Notes: generated by a model from the sequence alone, not told the origin. Positions 9,682 through 18,541 are shown, counted from the first letter of the stretch. The stretch: 64,000 nucleotides of DNA from Vibrio rarus (GCF_024347075.1 NZ_AP024900.1:2356001-2420000); one strand, 5' to 3'. A program made the numbers and translations.

Positions 9682-10659
9682 ATGCCTCGCCCTCGAAGAA
9701 CTCAAATTAGTATCGAAGACACTCCCTACTACCACTGCTGTAGTCGCGTAGTACGACGAGCCTATCTTTGTGGGAATGACCCTTATTCAGGGAAAAATTA
9801 TGACCACAGACGTGCATGGGTAGAAGCCTTGCTCATCAAACTAGCCGGCGTTTTTGCTATCGACATAGCCGCTTTTGCCGTTATGTCGAATCACTTGCAT
9901 GTGGTATTAAAAGTTGACATTGATACAGCTAATAACTGGTCGGATAAGAAGGTAATTGAACAGTGGCATAAGCTGTTTAAGGGCGATGAACTTACCCACC
10001 GATTTGTAAATGGCAATATTATTGAAGCTCATGAAATTGAACAATTAAAGCACGCTATCGCTGTCTATCGAAGCCGACTTTGTGATATTAGTTGGTTTAT
10101 GCGTTGCCTCAACGAGCCTATCGCAAGACAAGCAAATCAAGAAGATAAGTGCACAGGAAGATTCTGGGAAGGTCGTTTTAAATCCCAAGCATTACTTGAT
10201 GATGCAGCCCTCCTCACATGTATGGCCTACGTTGATTTAAACCCGATCAGAGCTAAAATTTCCGATACTCCAGAACATTCAGACCATACCAGTATTCAAC
10301 TCCGTATTCAGGGAGTTTTAAAAGGAGAACAACCAAAAACGCTTTTACCATTCATAGGTAATGAGTTGCAAAACCAAGGAAGGGGAATTGCATTTTCACT
10401 TAGTGATTATCTTGAATTGCTTGATGAAACTGGTCGCATCATTCGCAATGATAAACGAGGTGCGATAAGTGAGCACAGCGAAAAACTGCTTTCGAGAATA
10501 AGTATCCCTCCTAAAAATTGGCTCAAACTTACCACTGAATTTGGCCAACTATTTCATGGTCCAGTAGGCACGTTGGATGAATTAACCTGCTATTGTGAGC
10601 ACCTAGAAAAAAGACGGCGACACTTTTCTTCATGTTGCCAGTACCTTAAAGCTAATTAA
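9682..10659 (+). CDS. Y1 HUH transposase of the REP-associated (RAYT) type
   Basis: Single-stranded-DNA transposase-like protein of the IS200/Y1_Tnp superfamily, 325 residues from the ATG at 9682, which has GGAG 7 bases upstream; a TTG at 9664 is in frame but unnecessary. The HUH motif is SNHLHVVL (His at about residues 71 and 73) and the likely catalytic tyrosine is in CMAYVDLNPIRA (about residue 183). The N-terminus MPRPRRTQISIEDTPYYHCCSRVVRR and the block GRFWEGRFKSQALLDD are typical of RAYT-type proteins of marine gammaproteobacteria. It is a single gene with no IS200-style left/right end hairpins that I recognise, but it sits between two fields of inverted short repeats. The reading frame is intact. 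Confidence 0.88.
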   Translation: MPRPRRTQISIEDTPYYHCCSRVVRRAYLCGNDPYSGKNYDHRRAWVEALLIKLAGVFAIDIAAFAVMSNHLHVVLKVDIDTANNWSDKKVIEQWHKLFKGDELTHRFVNGNIIEAHEIEQLKHAIAVYRSRLCDISWFMRCLNEPIARQANQEDKCTGRFWEGRFKSQALLDDAALLTCMAYVDLNPIRAKISDTPEHSDHTSIQLRIQGVLKGEQPKTLLPFIGNELQNQGRGIAFSLSDYLELLDETGRIIRNDKRGAISEHSEKLLSRISIPPKNWLKLTTEFGQLFHGPVGTLDELTCYCEHLEKRRRHFSSCCQYLKAN

Positions 10660-10730
10660 CACAGCACTATTCTTTATATAAATGAGGGGTAAATGCAACA
10701 TTTCCATCTCACCGAAGATGATACCTTCTT

Positions 10731-10754
10731 CTCTTGCTCTTGCTCTTGCTCTTG
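10731..10754. repeat. Hexanucleotide microsatellite (CTCTTG)4
   Basis: Four tandem CTCTTG units followed by CAAAG. Such a tract can change length by slippage, but no gene start or promoter that would be switched by it is obvious. Confidence 0.85.
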
Positions 10755-10836
10755 CAAAGACACTCCTACCTAAAAAATAGAAACGCATACTCAATTTTAA
10801 TGATGGGGAAGCCTTATAAAATCTTTTTATAAAGAA

Positions 10837-10990
10837 GGTGTCCATATAACCCTTCACTATAAAAACCGATAGGTGTCTGCTTAAAAACCATTCATTAAAT
10901 ATGGGTGTCTACTTAAAAACCACTCTATAAAAACCGATAGGTGTCTGCTTAAAAACCATTCATTAAATATGGGTGTCTACTTAAAAACCA
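10837..10990. repeat. Downstream GGTGTC repeat field with perfect 65-bp tandem duplication
   Basis: GGTGTC occurs at 10837, 10872, 10904, 10940 and 10972, all opposite in orientation to the GACACC units left of the transposase. Positions 10858-10922 and 10926-10990 are identical over 65 bases (period 68). Each copy itself holds two near-identical halves of the form GGTGTCTRCTTAAAAACCA. The identity of the copies implies recent duplication or ongoing homogenisation. Confidence 0.9.
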
Positions 10991-11009
10991 AAAACCAAAA
11001 ACCACAAAA

Positions 11010-12212
11010 CTACTTAGCCAATTTAGGAAGGTCACCTTTTAAACCCAGGGCATGAGCCATCACTTGTTTTTTTATGCCTGGTAATCTTCCGGCAAGGGTC
11101 ATTCCTAGACCACGAAATAGCTTCTTCAGCGGGTCACTGCCTTCGAACAGTTCTTTGAACCCTTGCATACTGGTGATCATTTTAAGCGCCTCTGTCTTCC
11201 TCCAGCGTTCAAAATGCCTAAGGTTAGAATACTCACCGATATCTTTACCTAGATTCCAATGCTTTTCTATTTCTTCCGCTAAAGTAACCGCATCCAGAAG
11301 CCCCAAGTTAACACCCTGCCCCGCTAATGGGTGAATGGTATGTGCAGCATCACCGATTAGAGCGATTCTCTCTTTAGCAAAATCTCGGGCATATCGCATT
11401 TTTAAGGGGATGGCTGTTCGTTCGGTAATATGGGTGGCCTGGCCTAAGGTCATGTTGAAGTCTACAGTGAGTTGTTTGCAGAATTCTTCATCTGAGGCTT
11501 TCATTAGTAACTCTGCTCTATCTGTATCTTGAGACCACACTATGGAGCATAGGTTTGGCTCATGCAGTGGTAAAAATGCCAGTGGACCGGTTTCCGTGAA
11601 CACTTGTCTTGCTACATTGTTATGTGGTTCACACGTAGTGATATTAGCAACTATCGCTGTGTGATCGTAATCCCATTCAGTAACAGGAAAACCTTGTTGC
11701 TGACGTACCCAAGAGTTAGCACCGTCAGCGGCTACAACCAACTTAGCCGTCAGGTTTTGACCGTTATCTAAAGTCAGCCATGCTTCTCGCTCTCCAACTG
11801 CCAGGTTGGTGCAACGATTCGGGTGAAATAGGCTTACATTATCTAAAAACTCCACTTGCTCACGCAAAGCCTGCAAAATAATTTGATTCTCAACAATATG
11901 CCCCAAATCATCTGCAAAGATGTCGTCGGCGCAAAACTTTATCTGAGCAAAGGTATCTTTTTCCCACACTTCCATTGCCGTATAAGGTGCATGGCGATGG
12001 GTTAATACTTTAGGCCAAGCGCCTAAGCGCTGAAGCACTTTTTCACTAGCACGGCTTAAAGCAGAGACTCGAGAGGCAGGCTGATCCGTCACGGGTTGCG
12101 CTTCAGTACTTTCAATAATAGCTATTCGAATATCGGTATCTTTTAATGCCAAAGCTAGAGTTAGCCCAACCATACCACCACCGACAATTACTAAATCTAC
12201 GTTTTTTATCAT
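11010..12212 (-). CDS. ubiI: UbiI/VisC-type FAD monooxygenase of ubiquinone synthesis
   Basis: Class A flavin monooxygenase of 400 residues, most likely the C5 hydroxylase of the ubiquinone pathway. Motifs are the N-terminal VIVGGGMVGLTLALAL (FAD binding), the AADGANSWVR block (DG fingerprint) and the C-terminal RIALIGDAAHTIHPLAGQGVNLGLLD. It follows ubiH with a 9-base gap on the same strand. Distinguishing UbiI from UbiH and UbiF rests on gene order (ubiH then ubiI, as in E. coli) rather than on a diagnostic residue, so the exact hydroxylation position is inferred. Confidence 0.9.
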   Translation of the reverse strand: MIKNVDLVIVGGGMVGLTLALALKDTDIRIAIIESTEAQPVTDQPASRVSALSRASEKVLQRLGAWPKVLTHRHAPYTAMEVWEKDTFAQIKFCADDIFADDLGHIVENQIILQALREQVEFLDNVSLFHPNRCTNLAVGEREAWLTLDNGQNLTAKLVVAADGANSWVRQQQGFPVTEWDYDHTAIVANITTCEPHNNVARQVFTETGPLAFLPLHEPNLCSIVWSQDTDRAELLMKASDEEFCKQLTVDFNMTLGQATHITERTAIPLKMRYARDFAKERIALIGDAAHTIHPLAGQGVNLGLLDAVTLAEEIEKHWNLGKDIGEYSNLRHFERWRKTEALKMITSMQGFKELFEGSDPLKKLFRGLGMTLAGRLPGIKKQVMAHALGLKGDLPKLAK

Positions 12213-12221
12213 TTCTGTGTT

Positions 12222-13427
12222 CTACACCAATCCTAAGCTACGGTTCTTGACCGCGCCTTGTATAGCAGGGGCTATATCAAAGATAGCGAGTCCTACATTT
12301 CTGGCCACCACCATTGGCAGCCAATCATTTGAAAATATTCTGACAAAAGCTGAGGTCATGGCACAAGTGGCTTCTCTATCGGCCTCTCTGCTATCACGAT
12401 ACTTGGCAAGACAATGATACTCACCACAATCCTCATCATTCGATACAGCATCAACTAAAGCCGCAACATCTCGAATACTAAGATTAAAGCCCTGACCAGC
12501 AATAGGGTGCAAGGTTTGCGCCGCATTCCCAACAAACACAATGCGATGATGAATCAAGCGTTCCCGCTTATGCAATTGCAACGGGTAACTGGCTAGCGCT
12601 CCAACCTTATTAAAGCGTCCTAATCGCCAACCAAATTGACCTTGTAACTCAGTCAAAAACTGCTGTTCATCCCAAGCAAGTGCCTGCTTTAGCATAGTTT
12701 CAGACATACACCAAACCAAAGACATTCGATTATCAGTCATCGGCAATAGAGCAACTGGACCATGGGCAGTAAATCGCTCATAGGCTCGATTTCTATGAGG
12801 CTGTTCTAACTCAACATTCGCAATCAAGGCATGCTGTTCAAAGTCATCAATAGATTTAGTGTTATTGATAAGTTCAGCCACTTTCGAGTTAGCCCCATCG
12901 GCCGCAACAATAAGCTTACCCGTCAGCTGAATGCCCGATTGCAATTCAACGTCAACATGATTGGCGTGTTGGACAAGTTGAGTGATCGCATCAGGGCAAA
13001 ATAGGTCAATGTTAGGATCAAGCTGTAATTGCTCTTGATACACTCTACCCACATCCGCTAACTCAACCACCGCACCTAACAGCTCTTTATCCAATTGCTG
13101 TGCATCAAATCCCGTTTGTGCAAAATGCCCTCGATCAGAGACGTCAATACTGCTAATTGGCGTAGCGTTTGCTGACAAGTCAGACCAAAGGGCATACTTG
13201 CGCAATAACTGCACACTGCCCAAAGATAAAGCAATCGCTCTTGAGTCAAAACCTGGGTGTCTCGATAAATTGTCCGATAAATTACTCGTTGAGGGGTTAT
13301 GCTGTACAGGCCCAGCAAAAGCCTCTACCACCGCCACTCTTTTATTCGCCACTCGACTCAATGCCAGAGCAAGGGTTCCCCCACTCATCGCACCACCAAT
13401 TACAATGACATCATATTGCAACTGCAC
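12222..13427 (-). CDS. ubiH: UbiH-type 2-octaprenyl-6-methoxyphenol hydroxylase
   Basis: Paralogue of the next gene, 401 residues, with N-terminal VIVIGGAMSGGTLALAL, AADGANSKVAEL in the middle and RIVFVGNAAQTLHPIAGQGFNLSIRD near the C-terminus. The last block has GN-AAQ where most family members have GD-AAH, a substitution commonly seen in UbiH. It lies 18 bases downstream of ygfB, without the pepP gene that separates them in E. coli. Function is by family and operon position. Confidence 0.9.
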   Translation of the reverse strand: MQLQYDVIVIGGAMSGGTLALALSRVANKRVAVVEAFAGPVQHNPSTSNLSDNLSRHPGFDSRAIALSLGSVQLLRKYALWSDLSANATPISSIDVSDRGHFAQTGFDAQQLDKELLGAVVELADVGRVYQEQLQLDPNIDLFCPDAITQLVQHANHVDVELQSGIQLTGKLIVAADGANSKVAELINNTKSIDDFEQHALIANVELEQPHRNRAYERFTAHGPVALLPMTDNRMSLVWCMSETMLKQALAWDEQQFLTELQGQFGWRLGRFNKVGALASYPLQLHKRERLIHHRIVFVGNAAQTLHPIAGQGFNLSIRDVAALVDAVSNDEDCGEYHCLAKYRDSREADREATCAMTSAFVRIFSNDWLPMVVARNVGLAIFDIAPAIQGAVKNRSLGLV

Positions 13428-13445
13428 GCTTCCTTATTAGCAAGA

Positions 13446-14012
13446 TTAATGAAGTGTTGTAGACTCAGGTTTGCTTGGCTTTTTACCCAACTCAGCATAA
13501 ATAGTAAGAACACATATTTTAGCATGCTCAAGAACCTGCTCTAAAAGAGCCAATTGCTCTTCCACGTCTTCTTCAGGGTATACTTCTACTTTTGAGATCT
13601 CTAACAAATCTTGCAAAGCTTCCTTGGTTTGCTCACTGGCTTTGTTTACCTGAGCATCAATCAAGCCTAAACCCGAAACAAAATGGCTAACCCATTCGCT
13701 CATTGCCTGTGCATACACCGCAATGTCACTCTCTGTTGGCAACAAAATACTCAACTCAAAGTTATCATCACTGAGCTCACCTCGTGCCACCTGCAGACAC
13801 TGCTCTGCTAATGCCAAACTCGGCATCGGCCATCCCATACCATCGTTGGTATAATCAAATAACAACGATTGCCAAGCATCACTATCATTGGCGAGTCCCC
13901 CGCCTAACATACCAATTAGAAGGCCATGCATCTCTGCCGGTGTCACGGCTATTTGTGCCGTTTTAAATTCATCAGCAACAGAAAAATAATCAGGTAAAGA
14001 GAGCTTACTCAT
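13446..14012 (-). CDS. ygfB: UPF0149 family protein YgfB
   Basis: All-helical acidic protein of 188 residues of the YgfB/YecA family. The signature MHGLLIGMLGGGLA is followed by a C-terminal run EDVEEQLALLEQVLEHAKICVLTIYAELG. The molecular function of this family is not established. It heads the ygfB-ubiH-ubiI unit on the minus strand and is divergent from zapA across 279 bases, as in E. coli. Confidence 0.92.
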   Translation of the reverse strand: MSKLSLPDYFSVADEFKTAQIAVTPAEMHGLLIGMLGGGLANDSDAWQSLLFDYTNDGMGWPMPSLALAEQCLQVARGELSDDNFELSILLPTESDIAVYAQAMSEWVSHFVSGLGLIDAQVNKASEQTKEALQDLLEISKVEVYPEEDVEEQLALLEQVLEHAKICVLTIYAELGKKPSKPESTTLH

Positions 14013-14291
14013 GAGACAAGGTTCCTATAGAGAGTTATAGCGTTATCTTATCACTTGGTGGATACTCATTACAGACACAAATCGGTACTCACCACGCTTC
14101 TTATTGGAGTACTTTGTCACTTAAAAGTGCCGAGCAATTAAACAAATTGCTCTGTTTCTAGCTAATTAAACAGACAATCTGTCACTCAAGAGCGGAAAAG
14201 CTTGAATCTTGCTGGTGGTTTTTCTATAGTTTCTTGCTTATACGGTGCACAGGACGCACAGCTTTTTGGGAGCGGTAACGAGTTGTCGAGC

Positions 14292-14582
14292 ATGAGCAAT
14301 CAAGCAGTTGAAATTGAAATTTTAGGTAAGATTACTCGAGTAAATTGCCCTGCAGGCAAAGAAGATGCTCTGCGACAAGCTGCCCAGAATCTTGATCAAC
14401 GAATTAAAGAGATGGCCGATAAAACCAAAGTGGCCAATACGGAAAAATTGATCACCATAGCAGCACTGAATATCTGCTATGAGCTATTAGAAAAAGAAGC
14501 CTCTAGTGAAATCCAACAAGATATCGAGCAGCGCCTTGAACTCCTTGATGGAAAACTAGACAAAGCGCTGACTAAAGAGTAA
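14292..14582 (+). CDS. zapA: Cell division protein ZapA
   Basis: FtsZ-ring-associated protein that cross-links and stabilises FtsZ filaments, 96 residues from ATG 14292. The N-terminal beta strand region (VEIEILGKITRVNCPAGKED) is followed by an amphipathic coiled coil (about residues 50-94). The frame is open upstream to 14202, but those residues have no counterpart in the family and include an unlikely composition, so the MSNQAVEIEIL start is chosen. It is directly upstream of 6S RNA and ygfA, the conserved gammaproteobacterial arrangement. Confidence 0.93.
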   Translation: MSNQAVEIEILGKITRVNCPAGKEDALRQAAQNLDQRIKEMADKTKVANTEKLITIAALNICYELLEKEASSEIQQDIEQRLELLDGKLDKALTKE

Positions 14583-14610
14583 CAATAGCCAACTGGACGG
14601 CAAGAATTAA

Positions 14611-14796
14611 AATTACCCTGGGGTGTGCGTCAGCTGGATTTATGTCCCTGAGCCGATAAGCAACCCTTAAGGGTTAGTATTTGACGACTATTGAGCAAGC
14701 TCGACTCGTATCGAGAAGCCTACGGTCTTCATTGCTGATCCGCCTTGAACCAGCTGGTTCAAGGGCCAAAATCCGCAACGGCACTCTGGGGTTCCT
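14611..14796 (+). ncRNA. ssrS: 6S RNA
   Basis: About 186 nt between zapA and ygfA. Conserved family blocks are seen in order: the 5' closing stem (ACCCTGGGGTG), CCCTGAGCCGATA, GAGCAAGCTCG..TCGAGAAGCC, and CCTTGAACCAGCTGGTTCAAGGG followed by the 3' closing stem (CACTCTGGGGTT), which pairs with the 5' end. This forms the long hairpin with a central bubble that binds sigma-70 RNA polymerase. The ends are placed from pairing of the terminal stem and may be off by a few bases. ygfA begins directly after it, as is usual. Confidence 0.95.
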
Positions 14797-14797
14797 C

Positions 14798-15388
14798 ATG
14801 CAATTACTATCCACTCGTAGTGATATACGAAAACACATTCGCGCAGTTCGTGGCGCTCTATCACACACCCAACAAAACCACGCATCTTCGCAACTGGTAA
14901 AACAATTCCGTCAACTCACCGAATTAACCACAGCTAAAAATGTGGCTCTATACTTAGCCAACGATGGCGAAATAGATCCCATTTTAGCCATCCAGTGGTG
15001 CTGGGAAAATGGCATTAACACCTGCATCCCCGTTCTACACCCTTTCTCTAAAGGGCAGCTACTCTTTCTCCAGTATAACGAACACAGCCAACTGCAAAAA
15101 AACAAATACGGTATTCTAGAACCTAAGTTACGTATGCAAGATATTATTCCCGCAGCCCAGCTAGATATCATTTTCACCCCTCTAGTGGCCTTCGATACCC
15201 AAGGACAGCGCCTCGGTATGGGGGGTGGCTACTACGACAGAACCTTAGCCCCATTTACCAACATAGCAACCCCTAAACCCATTGGCATCGCCCATGACTG
15301 CCAACACCTTGAACAGCTACCCAGCAAAGAGTGGGACATACCATTAGAGAAAATAGTCACGCCTAGTAAAACATGGAACTGGCCGTAA
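14798..15388 (+). CDS. ygfA: 5-formyltetrahydrofolate cyclo-ligase
   Basis: Converts 5-formyl-THF to 5,10-methenyl-THF using ATP; 196 residues from ATG 14798. The family motif GMGGGYYDRTLA near the C-terminus and the basic N-terminus (SDIRKHIRAVRGAL) are clear. The frame is open further upstream, but that part overlaps the 6S RNA gene and is rejected. It is cotranscribed with 6S RNA in other gammaproteobacteria. It has an overlapping arrangement with nothing downstream: rpiA starts 93 bases later with its own promoter. Confidence 0.95.
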   Translation: MQLLSTRSDIRKHIRAVRGALSHTQQNHASSQLVKQFRQLTELTTAKNVALYLANDGEIDPILAIQWCWENGINTCIPVLHPFSKGQLLFLQYNEHSQLQKNKYGILEPKLRMQDIIPAAQLDIIFTPLVAFDTQGQRLGMGGGYYDRTLAPFTNIATPKPIGIAHDCQHLEQLPSKEWDIPLEKIVTPSKTWNWP

Positions 15389-15415
15389 ACTTAGCGTTCC
15401 TCTTCTTGTGGCGCA

Positions 15416-15444
15416 TTCTCTTATTCTCCAATTCGGTATATAAT
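15416..15444 (+). promoter_or_regulatory. Candidate rpiA promoter
   Basis: TATAAT at 15439-15444 is a perfect -10 hexamer; the 17-base-spaced position has a weak -35 (TTCTCT). A GC-rich tract follows the -10 before the rpiA start at 15482. Confidence 0.4.
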
Positions 15445-15481
15445 CGCCCCGACCCCTTTATCCTCGATCTGGAGAATTCGA

Positions 15482-16138
15482 ATGACCCAAGATGAAATGA
15501 AAAAAGAAGCTGGTTGGGCAGCGCTAAAATACGTAGAAGCTGGCGCAATTGTTGGTGTTGGTACAGGCTCTACTGTTAACCATTTTATCGACGCTTTGGG
15601 CACTATGAGCGATAAGATCAAAGGGGCAGTGTCTAGCTCTGTAGCATCAACAGAGAAGCTAGAGCAACTGGGTATCAAAGTATTTGATTGCAATGAAGTT
15701 GCTGCCCTTGACGTTTATGTTGATGGCGCAGATGAAATCAACGCCGACAAAGATATGATTAAAGGTGGCGGTGCCGCTCTTACTCGTGAAAAAATTGTCG
15801 CGGCAATTTCTGAAAAATTTGTCTGTATTGTTGATGGTACAAAAGCTGTAGACGTACTGGGTAAATTTCCGTTACCAGTAGAAGTCATTCCAATGGCTCG
15901 CTCTTACGTGGCTCGTGAACTGGTAAAACTTGGCGGTGACCCTGTTTATCGTGAAGGTGTTATCACAGATAACGGCAACGTAATCCTTGATGTACATAGC
16001 CTTAAAATCACCAACCCGAAACAACTAGAAGACCAAATTAACGCACTGGCTGGCGTAGTCACTGTGGGTTTATTTGCGCATAGAGGTGCAGATGTGGTCA
16101 TTACAGGTACACCAACAGGTGCAAAAATCGAAGAGTAA
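15482..16138 (+). CDS. rpiA: Ribose-5-phosphate isomerase A
   Basis: Interconverts ribose-5-phosphate and ribulose-5-phosphate in the pentose-phosphate pathway; 218 residues as in E. coli. Visible motifs are [13 protein letters not shown] (phosphate loop), [11 protein letters not shown] (with catalytic Asp) and [17 protein letters not shown] 15482 follows TGGAG at 15470-15474. It is followed by a terminator and then serA, the conserved rpiA-serA order. Confidence 0.98.
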   Translation: MTQDEMKKEAGWAALKYVEAGAIVGVGTGSTVNHFIDALGTMSDKIKGAVSSSVASTEKLEQLGIKVFDCNEVAALDVYVDGADEINADKDMIKGGGAALTREKIVAAISEKFVCIVDGTKAVDVLGKFPLPVEVIPMARSYVARELVKLGGDPVYREGVITDNGNVILDVHSLKITNPKQLEDQINALAGVVTVGLFAHRGADVVITGTPTGAKIEE

Positions 16139-16196
16139 TGGAATTAACTTCCAAACCACGAACTTTTTAAGATATTGATTTAAAAAGACTTTAAAG

Positions 16197-16232
16197 AAAG
16201 TGAGTACTATTGTTAGTGCTCACTTTTTTTTT
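16197..16232 (+). terminator. Terminator after rpiA
   Basis: AAAGTGAGTACT (16197-16208) pairs with AGTGCTCACTTT (16215-16226) with one G-T pair, followed by a run of nine T. Confidence 0.9.
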
Positions 16233-16344
16233 ATTGTAATTTTCTTACCCAAATTGTTCATTTTTTGATAATTTAAGGGGAGTCCGATTTAGAAAGCCAT
16301 TGCTTTTCGGAATTAATTTACTCAAATGTTAAGGAATAACCGCT

Positions 16345-17577
16345 ATGACCAGAGTCTCTCTAGACAAAGACAAAATCAAAATATTACTTCTAGAAGGGCT
16401 ACACCCTTCATCGGTTGAAGTACTAGAAGCGGCGGGATATTCCAACATCCAATACCATAAAGGCTCTATTTCAGAAGAAGAACTCATCGAAGAAATTAAA
16501 GATGTACACTTTATTGGTATTCGCTCTCGCTCTAACTTAAACGAACGCGTTTTAGCAGCCGCCGATAAATTGGTTGCTATTGGTTGTTTTTGTATTGGTA
16601 CCAACCAAGTTGACCTTAAAGCGGCAGCAGCTAAAGGGATTCCCGTATTTAATGCACCGTTCTCAAATACACGAAGTGTTGCGGAATTAGTTTTAGGACA
16701 AATCCTGCTACTTATGCGTGGTATTCCAGAGAAAAATGCCCTTGCTCACCGCGGAATTTGGAAAAAAAGTGCCGAACTCTCTTATGAAGCAAGAGGAAAA
16801 CGCTTAGGTATTATTGGTTATGGTCATATCGGTACTCAGCTTAGCATCATCGCTGAAAACTTAGGTATGCGTGTCTACTATTATGATATTGAAAGCAAAT
16901 TGTCTCTTGGTAATGCCACTCAAGTACGCACTATGGCAGAGTTGCTAAACAAATGTGATGTGATCAGTTTGCATGTTCCAGAAACGCCATCCACTAAAAA
17001 CATGATGGGAGCCGAAGAGTTTGCTCTAATGAAACCAGGGGCTATCTTCATCAATGCTGCACGAGGCACAGTTGTTGATATTCCAGCTCTTTGTGACTCT
17101 CTAGAATCTCGTCATCTAGGTGGTGCTGCCGTTGATGTATTCCCAGTAGAGCCAAAAACCAACGCAGATTCATTTGAAACTCCGCTAATGCAGTTTGATA
17201 ACGTGATCCTTACTCCACACGTAGGGGGGTCAACTCAAGAAGCACAAGAAAACATCGGTGTTGAAGTGGCCGGTAAGCTGGCGAAATACTCAGACAACGG
17301 TTCAACGTTATCTAGTGTCAACTTCCCTCAAGTATCGCTACCGCAAAGTGGCAATGGTACATCGCGTTTATTGCATATTCACGAAAACCGCCCAGGCATA
17401 CTAACCCAAATCAACACCATCTTTGCTACCGCTTCTATTAACATCGCCGGTCAGTACCTACAAACTAATAATGATATTGGTTATGTTGTGATTGATGTTG
17501 AAGCCGATCGCTCTCAAGAAGCTCTAGCCAAACTAAAAGAAATCGACGGCACGATTCGCGCCCGTCTACTGCACTAA
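16345..17577 (+). CDS. serA: D-3-phosphoglycerate dehydrogenase
   Basis: First enzyme of serine synthesis, 410 residues, the same length as E. coli SerA. It contains the substrate domain with IGIRSRSNL, the NAD-binding motif GIIGYGHIGTQL, the catalytic HVPETPSTKNM, FINAARGTVVD and ILTPHVGGST blocks, and a C-terminal ACT domain (RLLHIHENRPGILTQIN) for feedback control by serine. The start ATG 16345 follows TTAAGGAATAACCGCT. It is monocistronic, with a terminator downstream. Confidence 0.98.
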   Translation: MTRVSLDKDKIKILLLEGLHPSSVEVLEAAGYSNIQYHKGSISEEELIEEIKDVHFIGIRSRSNLNERVLAAADKLVAIGCFCIGTNQVDLKAAAAKGIPVFNAPFSNTRSVAELVLGQILLLMRGIPEKNALAHRGIWKKSAELSYEARGKRLGIIGYGHIGTQLSIIAENLGMRVYYYDIESKLSLGNATQVRTMAELLNKCDVISLHVPETPSTKNMMGAEEFALMKPGAIFINAARGTVVDIPALCDSLESRHLGGAAVDVFPVEPKTNADSFETPLMQFDNVILTPHVGGSTQEAQENIGVEVAGKLAKYSDNGSTLSSVNFPQVSLPQSGNGTSRLLHIHENRPGILTQINTIFATASINIAGQYLQTNNDIGYVVIDVEADRSQEALAKLKEIDGTIRARLLH

Positions 17578-17637
17578 TTTATAGAGTTAATAATAAACTC
17601 AAGCTTTGCAAGCCTAAGCTAAAACAAACAGACTCAA

Positions 17638-17694
17638 AAGCCCTTACTGTAGCGTTAAACATAGCAATGTCGCAGTGAGGGCTTTATTTTACTA
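17638..17694 (+). terminator. Terminator downstream of serA
   Basis: AAGCCCTTACTG near 17639 pairs with CAGTGAGGGCTT near 17685 (one G-T pair), with an inner loop of about 20 bases, then TTATTTTACT. It lies between convergent serA and the SIMPL gene and could serve both. Confidence 0.7.
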
Positions 17695-17709
17695 TTTAAT
17701 TTTATAATT

Positions 17710-18405
17710 CTATTTAAGCTTAAAAATCACTTCAACACGGTCTTTAATCACTATCGTCGCATCCTGATAACTCTCTCCTCGCGCCGCAGAATCCATACTC
17801 ACGCTGCGTGATAACATGGGGCGAGACTGCGCAGACTGATAGCGCACCTGCCACACACTATCCACGCTCTTATTAAAGCCTTTTGCTACCGCGCTGGCTT
17901 TTAACTGAGCATCTTTAATCGCCTCGCTACGAGCAATAGCTTGATACTTAGAAGGGTCTTTAACACTTAACTGCACTCGGTCAATACGATTAATACCAGA
18001 GGCTAAAGCGATATCTAATAGCTTAGGTAACGCCGTTAACTGTTCCACCACAACCATAACCTGCCGTGAAGCCTTATAACCTCTTTGTTCTGGATCCCCT
18101 TTTTTGGGGTAATGCATTTGAGGTAGTAACTGAATATTGCCACTTTGTATGTCCTCTCTAGACACCGCAGACTGTTGTAGCTTTTGTAGCAACTTATCTA
18201 CCACTAAATCGGCGGCAACCTTTGCCTGCTCTGCACTCTCCTTGATAACCACCACTTGTACGCTAAATTCCGCCATATCAGGCTCAGCACGCACCTCTCC
18301 GAAGCCAGTGGTAATAAGATGTGCAAAGTTAAGCGATTGTCCTTGTGCTCCCAAAGCGCACACTAAGATGGCTATAGAAAAAATCAGCCTCAGTATTTTC
18401 ATCAC
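17710..18405 (-). CDS. yggE: SIMPL (DUF541) domain protein, YggE-like
   Basis: Periplasmic protein of 231 residues with a signal peptide (MMKILRLIFSIAILVCALGAQG). The SIMPL core includes GFGEVRAEPDMAEFSVQV and the C-terminal TIVIKDRVEVIFKL strand. E. coli YggE is associated with oxidative-stress tolerance, but its biochemical role is unclear. Its place beside mscS matches E. coli, where argO lies between them; no argO is present here. Confidence 0.88.
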   Translation of the reverse strand: MMKILRLIFSIAILVCALGAQGQSLNFAHLITTGFGEVRAEPDMAEFSVQVVVIKESAEQAKVAADLVVDKLLQKLQQSAVSREDIQSGNIQLLPQMHYPKKGDPEQRGYKASRQVMVVVEQLTALPKLLDIALASGINRIDRVQLSVKDPSKYQAIARSEAIKDAQLKASAVAKGFNKSVDSVWQVRYQSAQSRPMLSRSVSMDSAARGESYQDATIVIKDRVEVIFKLK

Positions 18406-18511
18406 ACACTCCTGTTTCGTTTGTTATTGGATCCTTCCTATCAATCATAGTCAGGAATCATAGCCAGAAACTAAACACGCATATTCTTTATTAAGAAAGT
18501 GCCGGAGCTAA

Positions 18512-18541
18512 AACGAAAAAACGCGCCAAAAGGCGCGTTTA
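18512..18541 (-). terminator. Terminator of mscS
   Basis: AACGCGCC (18520-18527), loop AAAA, GGCGCGTT (18532-18539). Read on the minus strand it is followed by TTTTTTCG. Confidence 0.9.

Larger units (their letters stand above)
10660..11009. other. Repeat-rich spacer between the transposase and ubiI
   Basis: 350 bases without a supported gene. It contains a hexamer microsatellite (10731-10754), a GGTGTC repeat field and a perfect 65-base tandem duplication, each listed separately. Minus-strand frames across the microsatellite encode only low-complexity Arg-Ala and are not credible. Confidence 0.7.

Noticed and set aside
10630..10857. Minus-strand frame with an Arg-Ala repeat
   Set aside because: It is produced by the CTCTTG microsatellite and overlaps the end of the transposase gene; low complexity and no ribosome-binding site.
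14202..14291. N-terminal extension of zapA
   Set aside because: The extra 30 residues have no family counterpart; the ATG at 14292 gives the normal ZapA N-terminus.
14681..14797. N-terminal extension of ygfA
   Set aside because: The extension lies inside the 6S RNA gene and its sequence follows the RNA's conserved blocks; ATG 14798 gives the family start.
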